Assembly: GCF_022827545.1 (NCBI RefSeq)
Contig: NZ_CP094669.1
Location: 3,066,001-3,130,000 of the forward strand
Reading direction: 5' to 3'
Source of the DNA: Hymenobacter tibetensis
GTDB lineage: Bacteria; Bacteroidota; Bacteroidia; Cytophagales; Hymenobacteraceae
Length of the DNA: 64,000 bases
Part shown: piece after piece, positions 1 to 9,940 of the stretch
Position numbering within the stretch: position 1 is the first letter of the stretch
How the letters are laid out: the number at the start of each line of letters is the position of its first letter
The notes under the pieces: generated by a model
What the model saw: the letters and a program-made list of their open reading frames with translations, nothing else
Told to the model about the DNA's origin: nothing
Database searches by the model: none
Made by a program: the position numbers and the translations under genes

Positions 1-1422
1 TTCTGGCTTGCCCTCCACAATCATAGCCATATCTGCCCCTAGTTTAAATTCGTTTGCTTTCACCTTGTCAGCAGTAACAAGTTGGAGCGCATACACCCCG
101 CGGTAATCAGCAGGCAGCGTGCTGAGTTGGTACCGCTCGCCCTGCACCCAGTTGTCGAGCAGCACGTTGTCGTCCGCGAAAAGGCGCGTTGAACACACCA
201 GAAAATTGGCTATCAGGCCGGGCTTGAGGCTACCTACTTGGTTTTGCGCCTTTACCAGCTCGGCTGGCGTGGCGGTCAGGGCTCGTAGGGCTTGTTCTTC
301 GGTAAAGCCGTACTGAATGGCTTTGCGCAGATTGGGCAGAAATTTCTTTTTGTCCTTCAAGTCGGCGGCCGACAAGGCAATGGTCACGCCGGCTTTGGTA
401 AGCAAGGCGGCGTTGGCAGGAGCCATTTCCCAGTGCTTCAACTCTTCTAGCGAAATGCGCGAAGCATCGTACACGTCATCGACGTTGTAGGCATCAGGGA
501 AATTGAGGCTGATAATAAACGAAGCACCCGTCGCCTTCATATCCGCCACGCGCTGGTACTCGTCGCCGCGGCCCCTGATGATGTACTGGGTCTTGAACTC
601 GTCGCCTAGCTTGTCGGCTCGCAAGGCGTTCAGCTTGTCGCTCACCTCGAAAATCTGGGGTAGCGGCTGCTGCTCTTGCCACGCCCGGAGCGAAAGGTTT
701 TGCTCTTTGCCGGGGTTGCGCTGGTTCCAATCGGCGTCTAGGTAGGTCTGGCGGAGCAGCGCAATGCTGCCCATCAGGGAGCCGGGGTAGTTTTGGGTGC
801 TGGTGCCTTTATCAAATGAATACCCAGCGGCGGCAATTGGGTTGAGCAACACCTCGTTTTCACGGTGGCCAGCTGTGGCTAGCGTGACCAGGGCCGCCGT
901 CCCGCGGGCAATACCATCGGGCTGTTGGGTGAGCACGGCTCCAAAGCCCATTTTGCGGTAGACATCGGCTTGCTCGTCGTTGACTTTGAACTCGTTGGCA
1001 GCAACGGTCTCCGGGTGAATGGCCTGGTTCCAGTCGTAGGCGCCCCCTTTTTTGCTTTCAAACTGCGGTGGTGGCCGGCGGCCAGTCCGCTCGGGCAGCT
1101 TCACGTCGGGCAAGCCATAATTAGCAGCCAAATCCACGAAGCCAGGGTAGATGTACTTGCCCTTTAGGTCTTGGACCACGGCCCCGGCCGGAATCTTCAC
1201 CTTGTTCCCAACGGCTTCCACCCGGCCGTCTCGAATAACGAGCGTCGCGTCGGTGAGCTTGGTTTTGTAGTCGGTGAAGATGGTGGCGTGGGTGAAAGCG
1301 TACAGGCCTGGCCGCTGGTCGTAAACGCCGTTGCGCGGATACGTACTCGGCTGAGCGTAAGCACTAAGGCCACCAAGCAGCAAGCCGCCCGCTAGCCCCA
1401 ATCTAGGAGTAAAAGTTTGCAT
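1..1422 (-). CDS. Secreted amidohydrolase-family protein, C-terminal part beyond window
   Basis: An open frame runs from an ATG at 1422 to the window edge (474 codons, no stop). It begins with a signal peptide (MQTFTPRLGLAGGLLLGGLSAYAQ). A segment reading KYIYPGFVDLAANYG matches the start of the amidohydrolase barrel, but the metal-binding HxH expected after the PGF(V/I)D motif is absent. A later stretch (LRALTATPAELVKAQNQVGSLKPGLIANFLV, here split by description only) matches the family's C-terminal 'TxxPA..LG..GS+..G..A++++' region. This layout fits the roughly 1000-residue Bacteroidota proteins with two amidohydrolase-like halves, of which the first is degenerate and the second, outside this window, carries the metal site. 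The substrate cannot be inferred. Confidence 0.8.
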   Translation of the reverse strand, partial: MQTFTPRLGLAGGLLLGGLSAYAQPSTYPRNGVYDQRPGLYAFTHATIFTDYKTKLTDATLVIRDGRVEAVGNKVKIPAGAVVQDLKGKYIYPGFVDLAANYGLPDVKLPERTGRRPPPQFESKKGGAYDWNQAIHPETVAANEFKVNDEQADVYRKMGFGAVLTQQPDGIARGTAALVTLATAGHRENEVLLNPIAAAGYSFDKGTSTQNYPGSLMGSIALLRQTYLDADWNQRNPGKEQNLSLRAWQEQQPLPQIFEVSDKLNALRADKLGDEFKTQYIIRGRGDEYQRVADMKATGASFIISLNFPDAYNVDDVYDASRISLEELKHWEMAPANAALLTKAGVTIALSAADLKDKKKFLPNLRKAIQYGFTEEQALRALTATPAELVKAQNQVGSLKPGLIANFLVCSTRLFADDNVLLDNWVQGERYQLSTLPADYRGVYALQLVTADKVKANEFKLGADMAMIVEGKPE

Positions 1423-1474
1423 TCAGTTGTAGTTGGAAGAACAATGCTAGCCTGTGGTGATGCAGGCACTATTT

Positions 1475-1482
1475 CAAATGTA
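1475..1482 (-). promoter_or_regulatory. Candidate -7 element (TACATTTG) of the amidohydrolase gene
   Basis: On the minus strand TACATTTG fits the Bacteroidota -7 consensus TAnnTTTG and lies 52 nt upstream of the ATG at 1422. I see no good TTTG at the -33 position, so the assignment rests on one element. Confidence 0.35.
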
Positions 1483-1723
1483 GAGAATTAGCCTTTCGCT
1501 GATTGGCCTTTTAGCCTCCAACATCTAAATAAAAGCTAAAACGATATAAGAATAGTGGGCAATAGTGACGAGAAGGTCGCTTCTGTTGCAGATATTGCCT
1601 TCTCGCGCTGAGTCAAACTACCTAGCGTCGTTGAGGCGGCATTCATATAGCTTGCTCAAGAAGTATTTCCTGAAAGCAGCAAGTAATCCTTGCGTTATCT
1701 ATCTCCGCAAACCTACAAGGTGC

Positions 1724-3175
1724 ATGAAACATACAGCTACTTACCTCTTACTACTTGGCATACTTTGCTTGTCGTCGGGGCCAGTACAAAAGGAAAAGCC
1801 AGACCGCAGCAATCCGCTTAAAGCACAGGCTACCAAGAACATCCAAAGCGCCTACCCCGAGTACCGCAAGATTGCGCTGCAAATCTGGGAGTATGCCGAG
1901 GTTGGGTACAAGGAAACCCAGAGTTCCGCCCTGCTCCAGCAAACCCTGCGTGACCAGGGCTTCGCCGTTGAAGCGGGCGTAGCTGATATTCCAACTGCTT
2001 TCGTGGCTACCTATGGCAGCGGCAAGCCAGTCATTGGCATTCTGGCGGAGTTCGATGCCCTCCCCGGCTTGTCGCAGCAGGCCACCGCCGAGAAAAAGCC
2101 GGTGGCGGGCAAAGACGCCGGCCACGGCTGCGGGCACAACCTGTTTGGCACGGCCAGTGTAGCCGCCGGAATTGAGTTGAAGAAGCTGATTGAGGCGCGC
2201 AAACTCAAGGGCACCATCAAGGTATATGGCACGCCCGCGGAAGAAGGCGGCAGCGGCAAAGTGTACATGGTGCGGGCCGGCCTGTTCCGTGAGGTAGATG
2301 CGGTAGTGCATTGGCACCCAGGCAGCGAGAACCGCGCGATGATGAACAACTACCTGGCAAACTCCTCGGCCAAATTCCGGTTTCGTGGGGTTTCGGCGCA
2401 CGCAGCTATGGCGCCGGAACGCGGCCGGAGCGCCCTGGATGCCGTGGAAGCCATGAATACCATGGTCAACATGATGCGCGAACATATTCCGCAGGAAACG
2501 CGCATTCACTACGTCATCACCAGCGGCGGCAAAGCGCCCAACGTCGTGCCCGACTACGCGGAAGTGTATTACTATGTGCGGCATCCCAAGAAAGACGACG
2601 TCAAAGAAATCTTCGAGCGAGTAGTGAAAGCCGCCCAGGGCGCCGCGCTAGGCACCGGCACCACCATGGAATACGAGGTGATTGGTGGCACCCATGATCT
2701 GCTGCTCAATGAAACCCTGGCCAGGGCGTTGCAGCGCAACCTCGAACAAGTGGGTGGGGTAAGCTACAGTGCCGAGGAAAGCGAGTTCGGCAAGAAAATC
2801 CAAAGCTCCCTAGGCTTCACGGTGCCCGCCCTCACCGCGGCTGCCACAGTAGGCAAGTTTGAAACCCGGGAAGGCGGCGGCAGCACCGACGTCGGGGACG
2901 TAAGCTATGTAGTGCCCACCGTAGGACTGGAAGCCGCCACCTGGGTACCCGGCACCCCGGCCCACAGCTGGCAAGCCGTTGCCTGCGACGGCACCGAGGT
3001 AGGGACCAAAGGCATGATGGTGGCCGCCAAAACCATGACCATGACGGCCATTGACTTGTTTACTTCGCCCGAACTGCTGCGCCAAGCCCAGCAGGAGTTC
3101 AAGCAGGATGTGGGCACTTACATCTACAAGCCCTTGCTAGGTGACCGTAAGCCGGCCCTCACCTACCGCGACTAG
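1724..3175 (+). CDS. M20-family metallopeptidase / amidohydrolase (AbgB-like), secreted
   Basis: The 483-residue protein starts at an ATG followed by a hydrophobic signal sequence (KHTATYLLLLGILCLSSG). An upstream in-frame extension exists but lacks coding character, so this start is preferred. M20 metal-site motifs are visible: GHGCGHNLFG near residue 133, EEGG near 172 and HWHPG near 196. A G-G-STDVGDVS segment near the C-terminus is also typical of the AbgB/aminobenzoyl-glutamate hydrolase branch. These enzymes cleave amide bonds of N-acylated amino acids or dipeptides with two metal ions. Export suggests periplasmic scavenging. The exact substrate is not readable from sequence. Confidence 0.88.
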   Translation: MKHTATYLLLLGILCLSSGPVQKEKPDRSNPLKAQATKNIQSAYPEYRKIALQIWEYAEVGYKETQSSALLQQTLRDQGFAVEAGVADIPTAFVATYGSGKPVIGILAEFDALPGLSQQATAEKKPVAGKDAGHGCGHNLFGTASVAAGIELKKLIEARKLKGTIKVYGTPAEEGGSGKVYMVRAGLFREVDAVVHWHPGSENRAMMNNYLANSSAKFRFRGVSAHAAMAPERGRSALDAVEAMNTMVNMMREHIPQETRIHYVITSGGKAPNVVPDYAEVYYYVRHPKKDDVKEIFERVVKAAQGAALGTGTTMEYEVIGGTHDLLLNETLARALQRNLEQVGGVSYSAEESEFGKKIQSSLGFTVPALTAAATVGKFETREGGGSTDVGDVSYVVPTVGLEAATWVPGTPAHSWQAVACDGTEVGTKGMMVAAKTMTMTAIDLFTSPELLRQAQQEFKQDVGTYIYKPLLGDRKPALTYRD

Positions 3176-3205
3176 CTGTTGCTACCAAGGCCTAGGAAGT
3201 GGCAG

Positions 3206-4414
3206 TTAAAAGTTTACCTGCGCCTGCAGGCGTAGCAAGCCACCGCGCTGCCGGTTGCTGGGGCGCTGAAAATCCTCGAATCGGCGCGAAGAAAGCGTGT
3301 ACATGGTCACCAACTCGAAGCTGCTAAACGGCTGCCATTCCACCCCTAGTTCGGCTTCGCGTACGGTGTAGCTGCGGGCATCACGCTCATGCTTCTTACC
3401 GCCATCGTAGTACTGCAGGCGCAGAAACGGATAGAACTGTTGCTGTTGGTACTGCAGACGGTAGTTAAGCATTACGTAGCCGCCATGCAGGGGCTGCGTT
3501 TCTATGCTGTCTGTCTGCGGGTTGAACTCGGGGCCCCGGCCGGCATTGTACTCGGCCTGTACTCCAAAGGGCTGCGGATACAGCACGAACGTAGCCGCCA
3601 CGCGCTGATCCAGGTAGTTCATGTCGGGGCGGTGCTTCACGCCTGCTGATAGTTGGTCTTTGGCTACTGCATATTGGCCACTATACGCCTGCAAGGCGGG
3701 CTCTATGATCTGCTGGCCCACCACCAGCGGATACGAAAGGCGAGCCACCACATGGCGCTCGTTGTTAAGTTCGGGGCGGTTGGAAGTTTGTCCGTTGAAT
3801 ACGCCCACTCCCAGTACGCCATAGTCACCAGAGCCTTTCAGCCCATCTTTTACCAGCCGGGAAAAACGCTGGCGCACTGCTGTAGGCGCCCAGTAAAACA
3901 TAACGCCCAAGTCCCGCTCGTTGGAAAGCGCACTGTTCAGCGCGTCGTTGCGGTCGAGCGGCAGCCGGTTCTGGCTGGACTGCATGTTTTCGAAGCCGTA
4001 GGGCACCTTGCTTTGGCCTATCCGCAACCGAAATCGGTTGACCTTATCGAGACCCAAGTCCAGGTAGGCATCGCGCAGCTGACCGAAGTTGACGGTGGTG
4101 CTGCCGCTGGGGGCACTGGCAAAATCATGCTGCAAATAGAAGTAAGCCCGTTCGTGCAACTGCCCGTAGAGAATCAGGCGCACCCGGCGCAGCGAAAACC
4201 CACCGTTGTTGCCCCACGACCTGTCACATTGTTCACACGACAGATCGGGGTTGGTTTCAAGCAACCGGTTGTAGCGTGCCTGCATGTAGCCGCGAATAGC
4301 GAAGCTCTCAAACCATTTTTTGGTGGTTGCGGGAGCCTGCGCTACCGAGTCAGCAGTCTGTCCGTAGGCTTGTCCTACTACGAAAGCAAGAGCAAGGAGT
4401 AACAATTTCTTCAT
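3206..4414 (-). CDS. Phosphate-selective porin OprO/OprP family outer-membrane protein
   Basis: A 402-residue protein with a clear signal peptide (MKKLLLLALAFVVGQAYGQ) and alternating beta-strand character with many aromatic residues, ending in QAQVNF with the terminal aromatic residue typical of outer-membrane barrels. The order of motifs (SLRRVRLILYGQLHERAYFY, then RIGQSKVPYGFENMQSS, then RDLGVMFY) matches the OprO/OprP porin family, which forms anion or phosphate channels. The stop lies 31 nt from the convergent M20 gene. No pho genes are nearby, so phosphate specificity is only a family-level inference. Confidence 0.85.
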   Translation of the reverse strand: MKKLLLLALAFVVGQAYGQTADSVAQAPATTKKWFESFAIRGYMQARYNRLLETNPDLSCEQCDRSWGNNGGFSLRRVRLILYGQLHERAYFYLQHDFASAPSGSTTVNFGQLRDAYLDLGLDKVNRFRLRIGQSKVPYGFENMQSSQNRLPLDRNDALNSALSNERDLGVMFYWAPTAVRQRFSRLVKDGLKGSGDYGVLGVGVFNGQTSNRPELNNERHVVARLSYPLVVGQQIIEPALQAYSGQYAVAKDQLSAGVKHRPDMNYLDQRVAATFVLYPQPFGVQAEYNAGRGPEFNPQTDSIETQPLHGGYVMLNYRLQYQQQQFYPFLRLQYYDGGKKHERDARSYTVREAELGVEWQPFSSFELVTMYTLSSRRFEDFQRPSNRQRGGLLRLQAQVNF

Positions 4415-4580
4415 GAAATGATAATGCTAGCACAAAGTGCGGCATTAACTATTACCTCGATGTTACCCCTGTGTTACGCCAATGTTACCAATCCTAAATG
4501 CAGCTTTTCACCCCGTTCCCGCCTGGTTACGCTCAGGTTTCACTCTTGTTTTTTTCTCTGAATTGAAAATGGTAGGGCAA

Positions 4581-4617
4581 AAGAAAAAGGAGAAGCTACT
4601 CGCTTCTCCTTTTTCTT
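4581..4617. terminator. Intrinsic terminator, perfect 15-bp stem
   Basis: AAGAAAAAGGAGAAG pairs perfectly with CTTCTCCTTTTTCTT around a 7-nt loop. On the minus strand it lies just after the ABC permease stop (4655) and before the porin gene, so it most likely ends the permease transcript. Confidence 0.8.
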
Positions 4618-4654
4618 GCATTGTTAGGAGCCGTTGGCAGCCTCCCGTTCTCCG

Positions 4655-5893
4655 CTATTCGTAGCGCAGACTCTCAATTGGGTCGAGGCCGGCAGCTTTA
4701 CTGGCTGGGTAATAGCCTGAGGCTAACCCAACCGTAACGCAGATAATCAAGCCTAAGGTCATCCAGAACCACGGCACTAGGAAGGTACCTTCACCTACAA
4801 ACAAAGACACCGCGTTGCCCATGGATACGCCCAGAATAATGCCCAGTATCCCACCCATCAGGCAGATAACGATGGCCTCAATCAGGAACTGCTGTCGGAT
4901 TTGAAAAGCCGTTGCCCCGAGCGCCTTACGGATACCTATCTCCCGCGTGCGCTCCGTCACCGACACCATCATAATGTTCATAAGGGCAATACTGGCCCCG
5001 AGTAACGTAATAAAACCAACCCCAAACCCACCCATTTTCAGACCTCCCGACAGGTTATCGAGCGTAGCGGCCATAGAGTCGGAGCGCTCTACGTCAAAGC
5101 TATCTTCTTGCCCCAAAGGGTCGTGCCGCACGGCGCGCATAATGCCGGTAGCTTGGCCCGTCAAGTAATTAAGCTCTTCGGGACGAGGCGTGGCGGTTTT
5201 TACATCGAAGGTGAGGGCGCGCTGGCGAGGCAATTGGTTGCCGGTTTCCAGCGGGATGAGCACCAGGCGGTCGGCGCCGCCTCCTTGGCCCGTACTGCCG
5301 CTTTTTTCGAGCATGCCTACTACCAGAAAGCGGCGGCCCAGCAAGTATACGTACTTGCCCAACGGGCTTTCGGCGGGGTACAGTTTCTCTTTAATTTCGG
5401 CCCCTACAATGGCTACATTGGTTCCGTTCTCCAGTTCCAGAGGCGAAAAGGCGCGCCCCGCCCCCAGGTTGTAGCTTTGAATCTGCAGGTAGTTTTCGTC
5501 ACCGGCTACTACCTGCACGTTAGGGTTGGTTTTCTGCCCGTTGGCCTTCACTTCAGCACTACCCGAAATGAATGCCGAGATACCAACCTGCGCTTCGTCG
5601 CCCAGTGCTTGTTTGTATTTCTTTGCTTGCAGCAAACTGATAGGCGGGTAAATTCGGCCCTGTACGCCCCCTCGCCGAAACCGGTTGGTATAGCCCTTCG
5701 CCTTCATCTCGAAAGAATTGGCGCCCAGACTTGCAAAAGTCTGGTTCAAAGAATACTTCATGGCATCAATAGCCGTTAGAATGCCCACCAAGGCCATAAT
5801 CCCGATACTGACGATAAGGGCTGTTAGGACGGTCCGCAGCAAATTGCTGTGAATGGAACGGAAAGCCTCCTTGATGTTTTCTAGCAAGTGCAT
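4655..5893 (-). CDS. MacB-like ABC transporter permease
   Basis: The 412-residue protein has one N-terminal transmembrane segment (about residues 20-42), a large periplasmic MacB-core domain (about 45-275) and three C-terminal membrane segments with the FtsX signature ([16 protein letters not shown] near 310). This is the MacB/LolCE-type permease architecture, which drives export or lipoprotein transport through periplasmic conformational change rather than as a classical pore. No ATPase gene is next to it, so its partner ATPase must be encoded elsewhere. A terminator follows directly. Confidence 0.9.
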   Translation of the reverse strand: MHLLENIKEAFRSIHSNLLRTVLTALIVSIGIMALVGILTAIDAMKYSLNQTFASLGANSFEMKAKGYTNRFRRGGVQGRIYPPISLLQAKKYKQALGDEAQVGISAFISGSAEVKANGQKTNPNVQVVAGDENYLQIQSYNLGAGRAFSPLELENGTNVAIVGAEIKEKLYPAESPLGKYVYLLGRRFLVVGMLEKSGSTGQGGGADRLVLIPLETGNQLPRQRALTFDVKTATPRPEELNYLTGQATGIMRAVRHDPLGQEDSFDVERSDSMAATLDNLSGGLKMGGFGVGFITLLGASIALMNIMMVSVTERTREIGIRKALGATAFQIRQQFLIEAIVICLMGGILGIILGVSMGNAVSLFVGEGTFLVPWFWMTLGLIICVTVGLASGYYPASKAAGLDPIESLRYE

Positions 5894-6196
5894 AACGACA
5901 GGACAAAAAGGCGCGGGCGGCGCAGAACCCGACTCAGCTTAACGTCTTCCAAAGCCGTTCAAGAAGCAGTAGGGACACGCAATGTAGCGCGTTTTCAGCA
6001 CATACAGGGCCCTCCTTCCTTGCTTTGAAAATGAGGATCAATATTTGATTATTTTAATTTTATAGTTTCTCGAATAGGTCCTAGTTTCCTGCGTAATTCC
6101 TTTAAATTTAACTGATCAGAAAACCTGCAACGGCGCTTTTTTATTTAGTTTTTGTCAACTTACCATGCGTCTGCAGTTCCTTTCACCTTTCGCTAT

Positions 6197-7471
6197 ATGA
6201 CCTTCCCTCGTTTTTTCCTTGTGCTGCTGCTGGTAGTTGGGGTGGCGGCGCCTACCATGGTGCGCGCCAACCATGTGCTTATTCCCATGGACCAAGCACA
6301 GAAAGAGCATCTGAAGGCCTACGGTATTGCTTACTGGCTGCTTACCAAGCAAGTGGAGGTGGACTGGCTACTTAATTACCGCGGCGGGTCCTTTGCCTGT
6401 GAGGTAGCAACCGGGGTGGAAAACGAGTTGGCTGTGCGCAACGTCTCCTACCAGGTTATCAGCGAAGCGCAGTACACCAGCATCCTGTCGGAAATAGCTG
6501 ACCCGAACGCCAATATGGATGTCATGAAGCTAGAGAAAGTACCTAAGATTGCCGTGTACACGCCCAAAGGCAAGCAGCCCTGGGACGACGCCGTAACCAT
6601 GGTACTAGGATACGCCGAAATTCCGTACGACCAGATATACGACGACGACGTGCTGGACGGCAAGCTGCCCAAGTACGACTGGCTACACCTGCACCACGAG
6701 GATTTTACGGGCCAGAACGGTAAGTTTTATGCCATGTACCGCAACCGCCCCTGGTATCAGCAGCAAATTCGGGAGGCCGAAGCCGCCGCCAAACGCCACG
6801 GCTTCACCAAGACTTCGCAAATGAAGGCGGCCGTCGTGACCAAAATGCAGGAGTTTGTTGCGGGAGGTGGCTTTCAGTTTGCCATGTGCTCTGCCACTGA
6901 TACCTATGACATTGCGTTGGCGGGCTTGGGCGTGGACATGGCCGAAAGTATGTACGACGGCGACCCGGCCGACCCCGCCGCACAAAGCAAGCTCAACTTC
7001 AACCGCACCTTGGCTTTCAAAGACTTCCAGATTGTGCGCGACCCGTACCAGTACGAGTTCAGCAACATCGACATGGATATGCGCGAACGGGGCGTGTACG
7101 AAGACAACGACTTCTTTCAGCTCTTCACCTTCTCGGCCAAGTATGACCCTGTGCCCACCATGCTCACCCAGAACCACGAGAAAACCATTAAGGGGTTCAT
7201 GGGCCAGACAACTGCGTTCCGCAAAACCCTCATCAAGTCCGACGTAGTAATAATGGGCGACAACAAAGCCTCGGGCGAGGTACGCTACATGCATGGCACC
7301 CTGGGTAAAGGCACTTGGACTTTCTATGGCGGCCACGACCCTGAAGACTACCAGCATATGGTGGAAGAAGAGCCTACCGACTTGGCCTTGCACCCTAATT
7401 CGCCAGGTTACCGTCTGATTTTGAACAACGTCCTGTTTCCAGCTGCCAAAAAGAAGAAACAAAAGACCTGA
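6197..7471 (+). CDS. Secreted Bacteroidota protein of unclear function (often labelled asparagine synthetase B)
   Basis: From the ATG at 6197 the protein (424 residues) starts with a strong signal peptide (TFPRFFLVLLLVVGVAAPTMVRA); an ATG at 6152 would add 15 residues. The mature part begins NHVLIPMDQAQKEHLKAYGIAYW and contains HLHHEDFTG and FAMCSATDTYD segments. Relatives in Bacteroidota carry the name asparagine synthetase B, but I see neither an N-terminal Cys nucleophile nor the SGGxDS pyrophosphate loop of AsnB, and a signal peptide argues against a cytosolic ATP enzyme. The real activity is unknown. A strong terminator follows. Confidence 0.8.
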   Translation: MTFPRFFLVLLLVVGVAAPTMVRANHVLIPMDQAQKEHLKAYGIAYWLLTKQVEVDWLLNYRGGSFACEVATGVENELAVRNVSYQVISEAQYTSILSEIADPNANMDVMKLEKVPKIAVYTPKGKQPWDDAVTMVLGYAEIPYDQIYDDDVLDGKLPKYDWLHLHHEDFTGQNGKFYAMYRNRPWYQQQIREAEAAAKRHGFTKTSQMKAAVVTKMQEFVAGGGFQFAMCSATDTYDIALAGLGVDMAESMYDGDPADPAAQSKLNFNRTLAFKDFQIVRDPYQYEFSNIDMDMRERGVYEDNDFFQLFTFSAKYDPVPTMLTQNHEKTIKGFMGQTTAFRKTLIKSDVVIMGDNKASGEVRYMHGTLGKGTWTFYGGHDPEDYQHMVEEEPTDLALHPNSPGYRLILNNVLFPAAKKKKQKT

Positions 7472-7504
7472 TATCCCATTGCCTTCATGGGCCGTTCCAT
7501 TGAT

Positions 7505-7554
7505 AAAAAAGGAACCTGGGTTTGCATTTATCGGCCAACCCAGGTTCCTTTTTT
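7505..7554 (+). terminator. Rho-independent terminator, 18-bp stem
   Basis: AAAAAAGGAACCTGGGTT pairs with AACCCAGGTTCCTTTTTT across a 14-nt loop, 33 nt after the stop of the preceding secreted-protein gene. The A and T runs make it usable in both directions. Confidence 0.85.
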
Positions 7555-7987
7555 GCTCTCTTCCTGTCTCCTATTTCCAACCATAACAGCCTGCGGCAGC
7601 AAAGCTGAACGAATACACTACATCCTCGCTGGCATTTGCTTGCCAGCGGCAACTACGCCGGGTGATAGTTCGGAATAGCAGTACCAAAGCTGGTTAGTGG
7701 TAGTATCAACATGCGTGAAACCCCTCTGTAATTCACTGGCCAACTGCTCGTTCCTTGTAATGATTCAGCATATAAGAACAGCTGTGCAGATAACATTTCG
7801 GGAACATTGCTGTCTTCTTGAACAGCTAGCGCAGCATGCGTGAGGATAAGGTATTGGTACGGAATACTAGAAAAGGACAGCACAAACGTCATTTCTAACG
7901 TACTTTCCCAAAGCCCGGCAGTGCTGCCTGCTAGCCGTGTGCGGCGTAATGCCGTGGCATGGTGTATCTCGTTCTAAACCAACCTCT
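7555..7987. other. Intergenic region without recognised gene
   Basis: This stretch holds short open frames on both strands, but none has a signal peptide, conserved motif or coding-like composition. It presumably carries the promoter of the GH2 gene; I could not identify a convincing one. Confidence 0.5.
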
Positions 7988-9853
7988 ATGAATTCCGAGC
8001 AAACCAACTACGGTCTATCTATTAGCCAAGAAGAGCTGAACGTTCCGGAACCATTCGTTAACCCACTACCCCGCGCTGTATTGCGCCTTAACACCCACGT
8101 CCTACTCGATGGCGACTGGCGCTTCGCCCTCGACCTTGAAGATACCGGCTTACGCGACGGCTGGCATTTGGGGCATTACTACGAGCACCGAGCCCAGTGG
8201 CCAGGCTCTGTGGAAGAGCATATAGCGCAGGCGCACGGTCAGCAGGAGCCCGCCACCTGGCACGACAGTGTGGTGGCGTGGTACGAACGGGAGTTTACGC
8301 TCCCTGAAGTAGCAGAATCTCTCAACCGCTCCATGCTTCAGCTCACCTTTGGAGCCTGCGGCTACGAAACCCGGGTGTGGCTCAATGGCCGCTTGCTACG
8401 CACCATAGAAGGCGAGGAAATTCACTACGGCGAGTACACATCTTTCTCGTACGAGCTGCAAGCCGAGCATCTGCGCCCGGTCAACCGCCTCACGGTGCGC
8501 GTAGCCGACACGCTGGATGCCGAGACGCCGCGGGGCAAGCAAGAGTCGCACGTGTACAAGCGGGGCGGCATTTGGTACCAGACTTCCACTGGCGCAGTGC
8601 GCAGCATCTGGCTGGAAATGGTGGAACGCAACCGTCTTCGCTCCCGGGTAGGGGTAGTAAGCGTGGTAGAAGACCAGTTGGTGCGGTTCACCGTTACGCC
8701 CCGCATACATGACCCTGGGCATTACACTTTGCGCCTGCAAGTGTTCGAGCGCAACGCCCAACCAAACACGCCCCCGTTAGCTACATCCGACTTCAAGCTG
8801 AACCTGGAGGCGGGCCAACGACAACAGCGTGTGGTGATGGAAGTACCCGACGCTCGGTTATGGTCGCCGGAAGCGCCCAACCTGTACCGGTTGGTTGCTC
8901 AGCTCATCGACGAGGAAGGCTACGCCGCCCAAATCGAAACGTATTTCGGACTGCGAAAAATAGAAGCTCGTGGCCGGTATGTGTACCTCAACAACGAGCC
9001 TGTTTACTTAGATGGCATTCTGTATCAGCCTGGTACGGCCACCTATGCAGAAGTACGGCGCCATATGTATGCCATGAAGGAGCTTGGCTGCAACTTGGTG
9101 CGCGTACATATTGCCGGCGTCGATCCACGCATCTACAACCTAGCCGACGAGCTAGGGCTGTTGCTGTGGGTGGAGGTGCCGAGCCCGCACAGTTCCACCG
9201 CTCGTAGCCGCGAAAACCATCGTGCCGAATTAATGCGCATGCTCACGCTTATTGGCACGCATCCGTCGGTGGTTATTTGGAGCTTGTACAACGAAGACTG
9301 GGGCGCCCAGGACATTGCCACCAATCCCGAAACGCGCCGCTACATCGTGGACATGTACCATTACCTGCAACTCGCGCACCCGCAGTTCTTGGTAGTCGAC
9401 AATGATGGCTGGCACCATATCTCTCACGAAGGACGCTTGAAGTCTGACTTGCTTACGGCACATTTGTATACGCCTGATTTGCGCCGCTGGCAGGAATTGC
9501 TCGACCGGTTGGTACAGGGCGAACTAGAAGGTACTGCAGCTTTCCCCCTCGTCGTCGGCGACCCATTTTTCTACCGCAAGCAGGTGCCGCTGCTGGTCAG
9601 CGAATGGGGCGGCTTCGGCTTCCCCGACTACGGTGGCCCGAAAGACGCCGAGAGCCGCGCCGAAGACATCCGCCTCTTCAAACAAGAACTCCGCGCCCGT
9701 CCCATTGCCGGCGACGTGTACACGCAGGCCACCAACATTGAAGATGAGCGCAACGGCATCATCGACGTACACACCGGCACCCTAACCGTGCCACCAGGCT
9801 TGCTGAATTCCCGGACTCCGAAAACAACCGAAGAGCCGGAAGTGGGCCACTAA
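7988..9853 (+). CDS. Glycoside hydrolase family 2 (beta-galactosidase/glucuronidase-like)
   Basis: Starting at the ATG at 7988 (MNSEQTNYG) the protein has 621 residues and the GH2 order: jelly-roll sugar-binding domain (about 40-195), immunoglobulin-like domain (about 200-330) and TIM barrel (about 335-600). The acid/base glutamate is in SLYNEDWG near residue 435 and the nucleophile in SEWGGFGFP near 538; VRVHI and HPSVVIW are typical barrel motifs. It hydrolyses a beta-glycoside, but galactoside, mannoside or glucuronide cannot be told apart. No signal peptide is visible, so it is probably cytoplasmic. It stands alone, without SusCD genes, and is followed by a terminator. Confidence 0.88.
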   Translation: MNSEQTNYGLSISQEELNVPEPFVNPLPRAVLRLNTHVLLDGDWRFALDLEDTGLRDGWHLGHYYEHRAQWPGSVEEHIAQAHGQQEPATWHDSVVAWYEREFTLPEVAESLNRSMLQLTFGACGYETRVWLNGRLLRTIEGEEIHYGEYTSFSYELQAEHLRPVNRLTVRVADTLDAETPRGKQESHVYKRGGIWYQTSTGAVRSIWLEMVERNRLRSRVGVVSVVEDQLVRFTVTPRIHDPGHYTLRLQVFERNAQPNTPPLATSDFKLNLEAGQRQQRVVMEVPDARLWSPEAPNLYRLVAQLIDEEGYAAQIETYFGLRKIEARGRYVYLNNEPVYLDGILYQPGTATYAEVRRHMYAMKELGCNLVRVHIAGVDPRIYNLADELGLLLWVEVPSPHSSTARSRENHRAELMRMLTLIGTHPSVVIWSLYNEDWGAQDIATNPETRRYIVDMYHYLQLAHPQFLVVDNDGWHHISHEGRLKSDLLTAHLYTPDLRRWQELLDRLVQGELEGTAAFPLVVGDPFFYRKQVPLLVSEWGGFGFPDYGGPKDAESRAEDIRLFKQELRARPIAGDVYTQATNIEDERNGIIDVHTGTLTVPPGLLNSRTPKTTEEPEVGH

Positions 9854-9859
9854 GTATCA

Positions 9860-9909
9860 CACACAAAAGCGCCGCCTTGCAGCTAGTTGCAAGGCGGCGC
9901 TTTTGTGTG
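9860..9909 (+). terminator. Rho-independent terminator, 22-bp stem
   Basis: A perfect 22-bp inverted repeat (9860-9881 and 9888-9909) with a 6-nt loop and a TTTT run starts 6 nt after the GH2 stop. Confidence 0.9.
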
Positions 9910-9940
9910 CTTGTTATAAACAAGTTACGCGCACATGTCT

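Noticed and set aside
7653..7892. 79-codon minus-strand frame between two genes
   Set aside because: No signal, motif or Shine-Dalgarno context, and composition does not look coding; probably chance.
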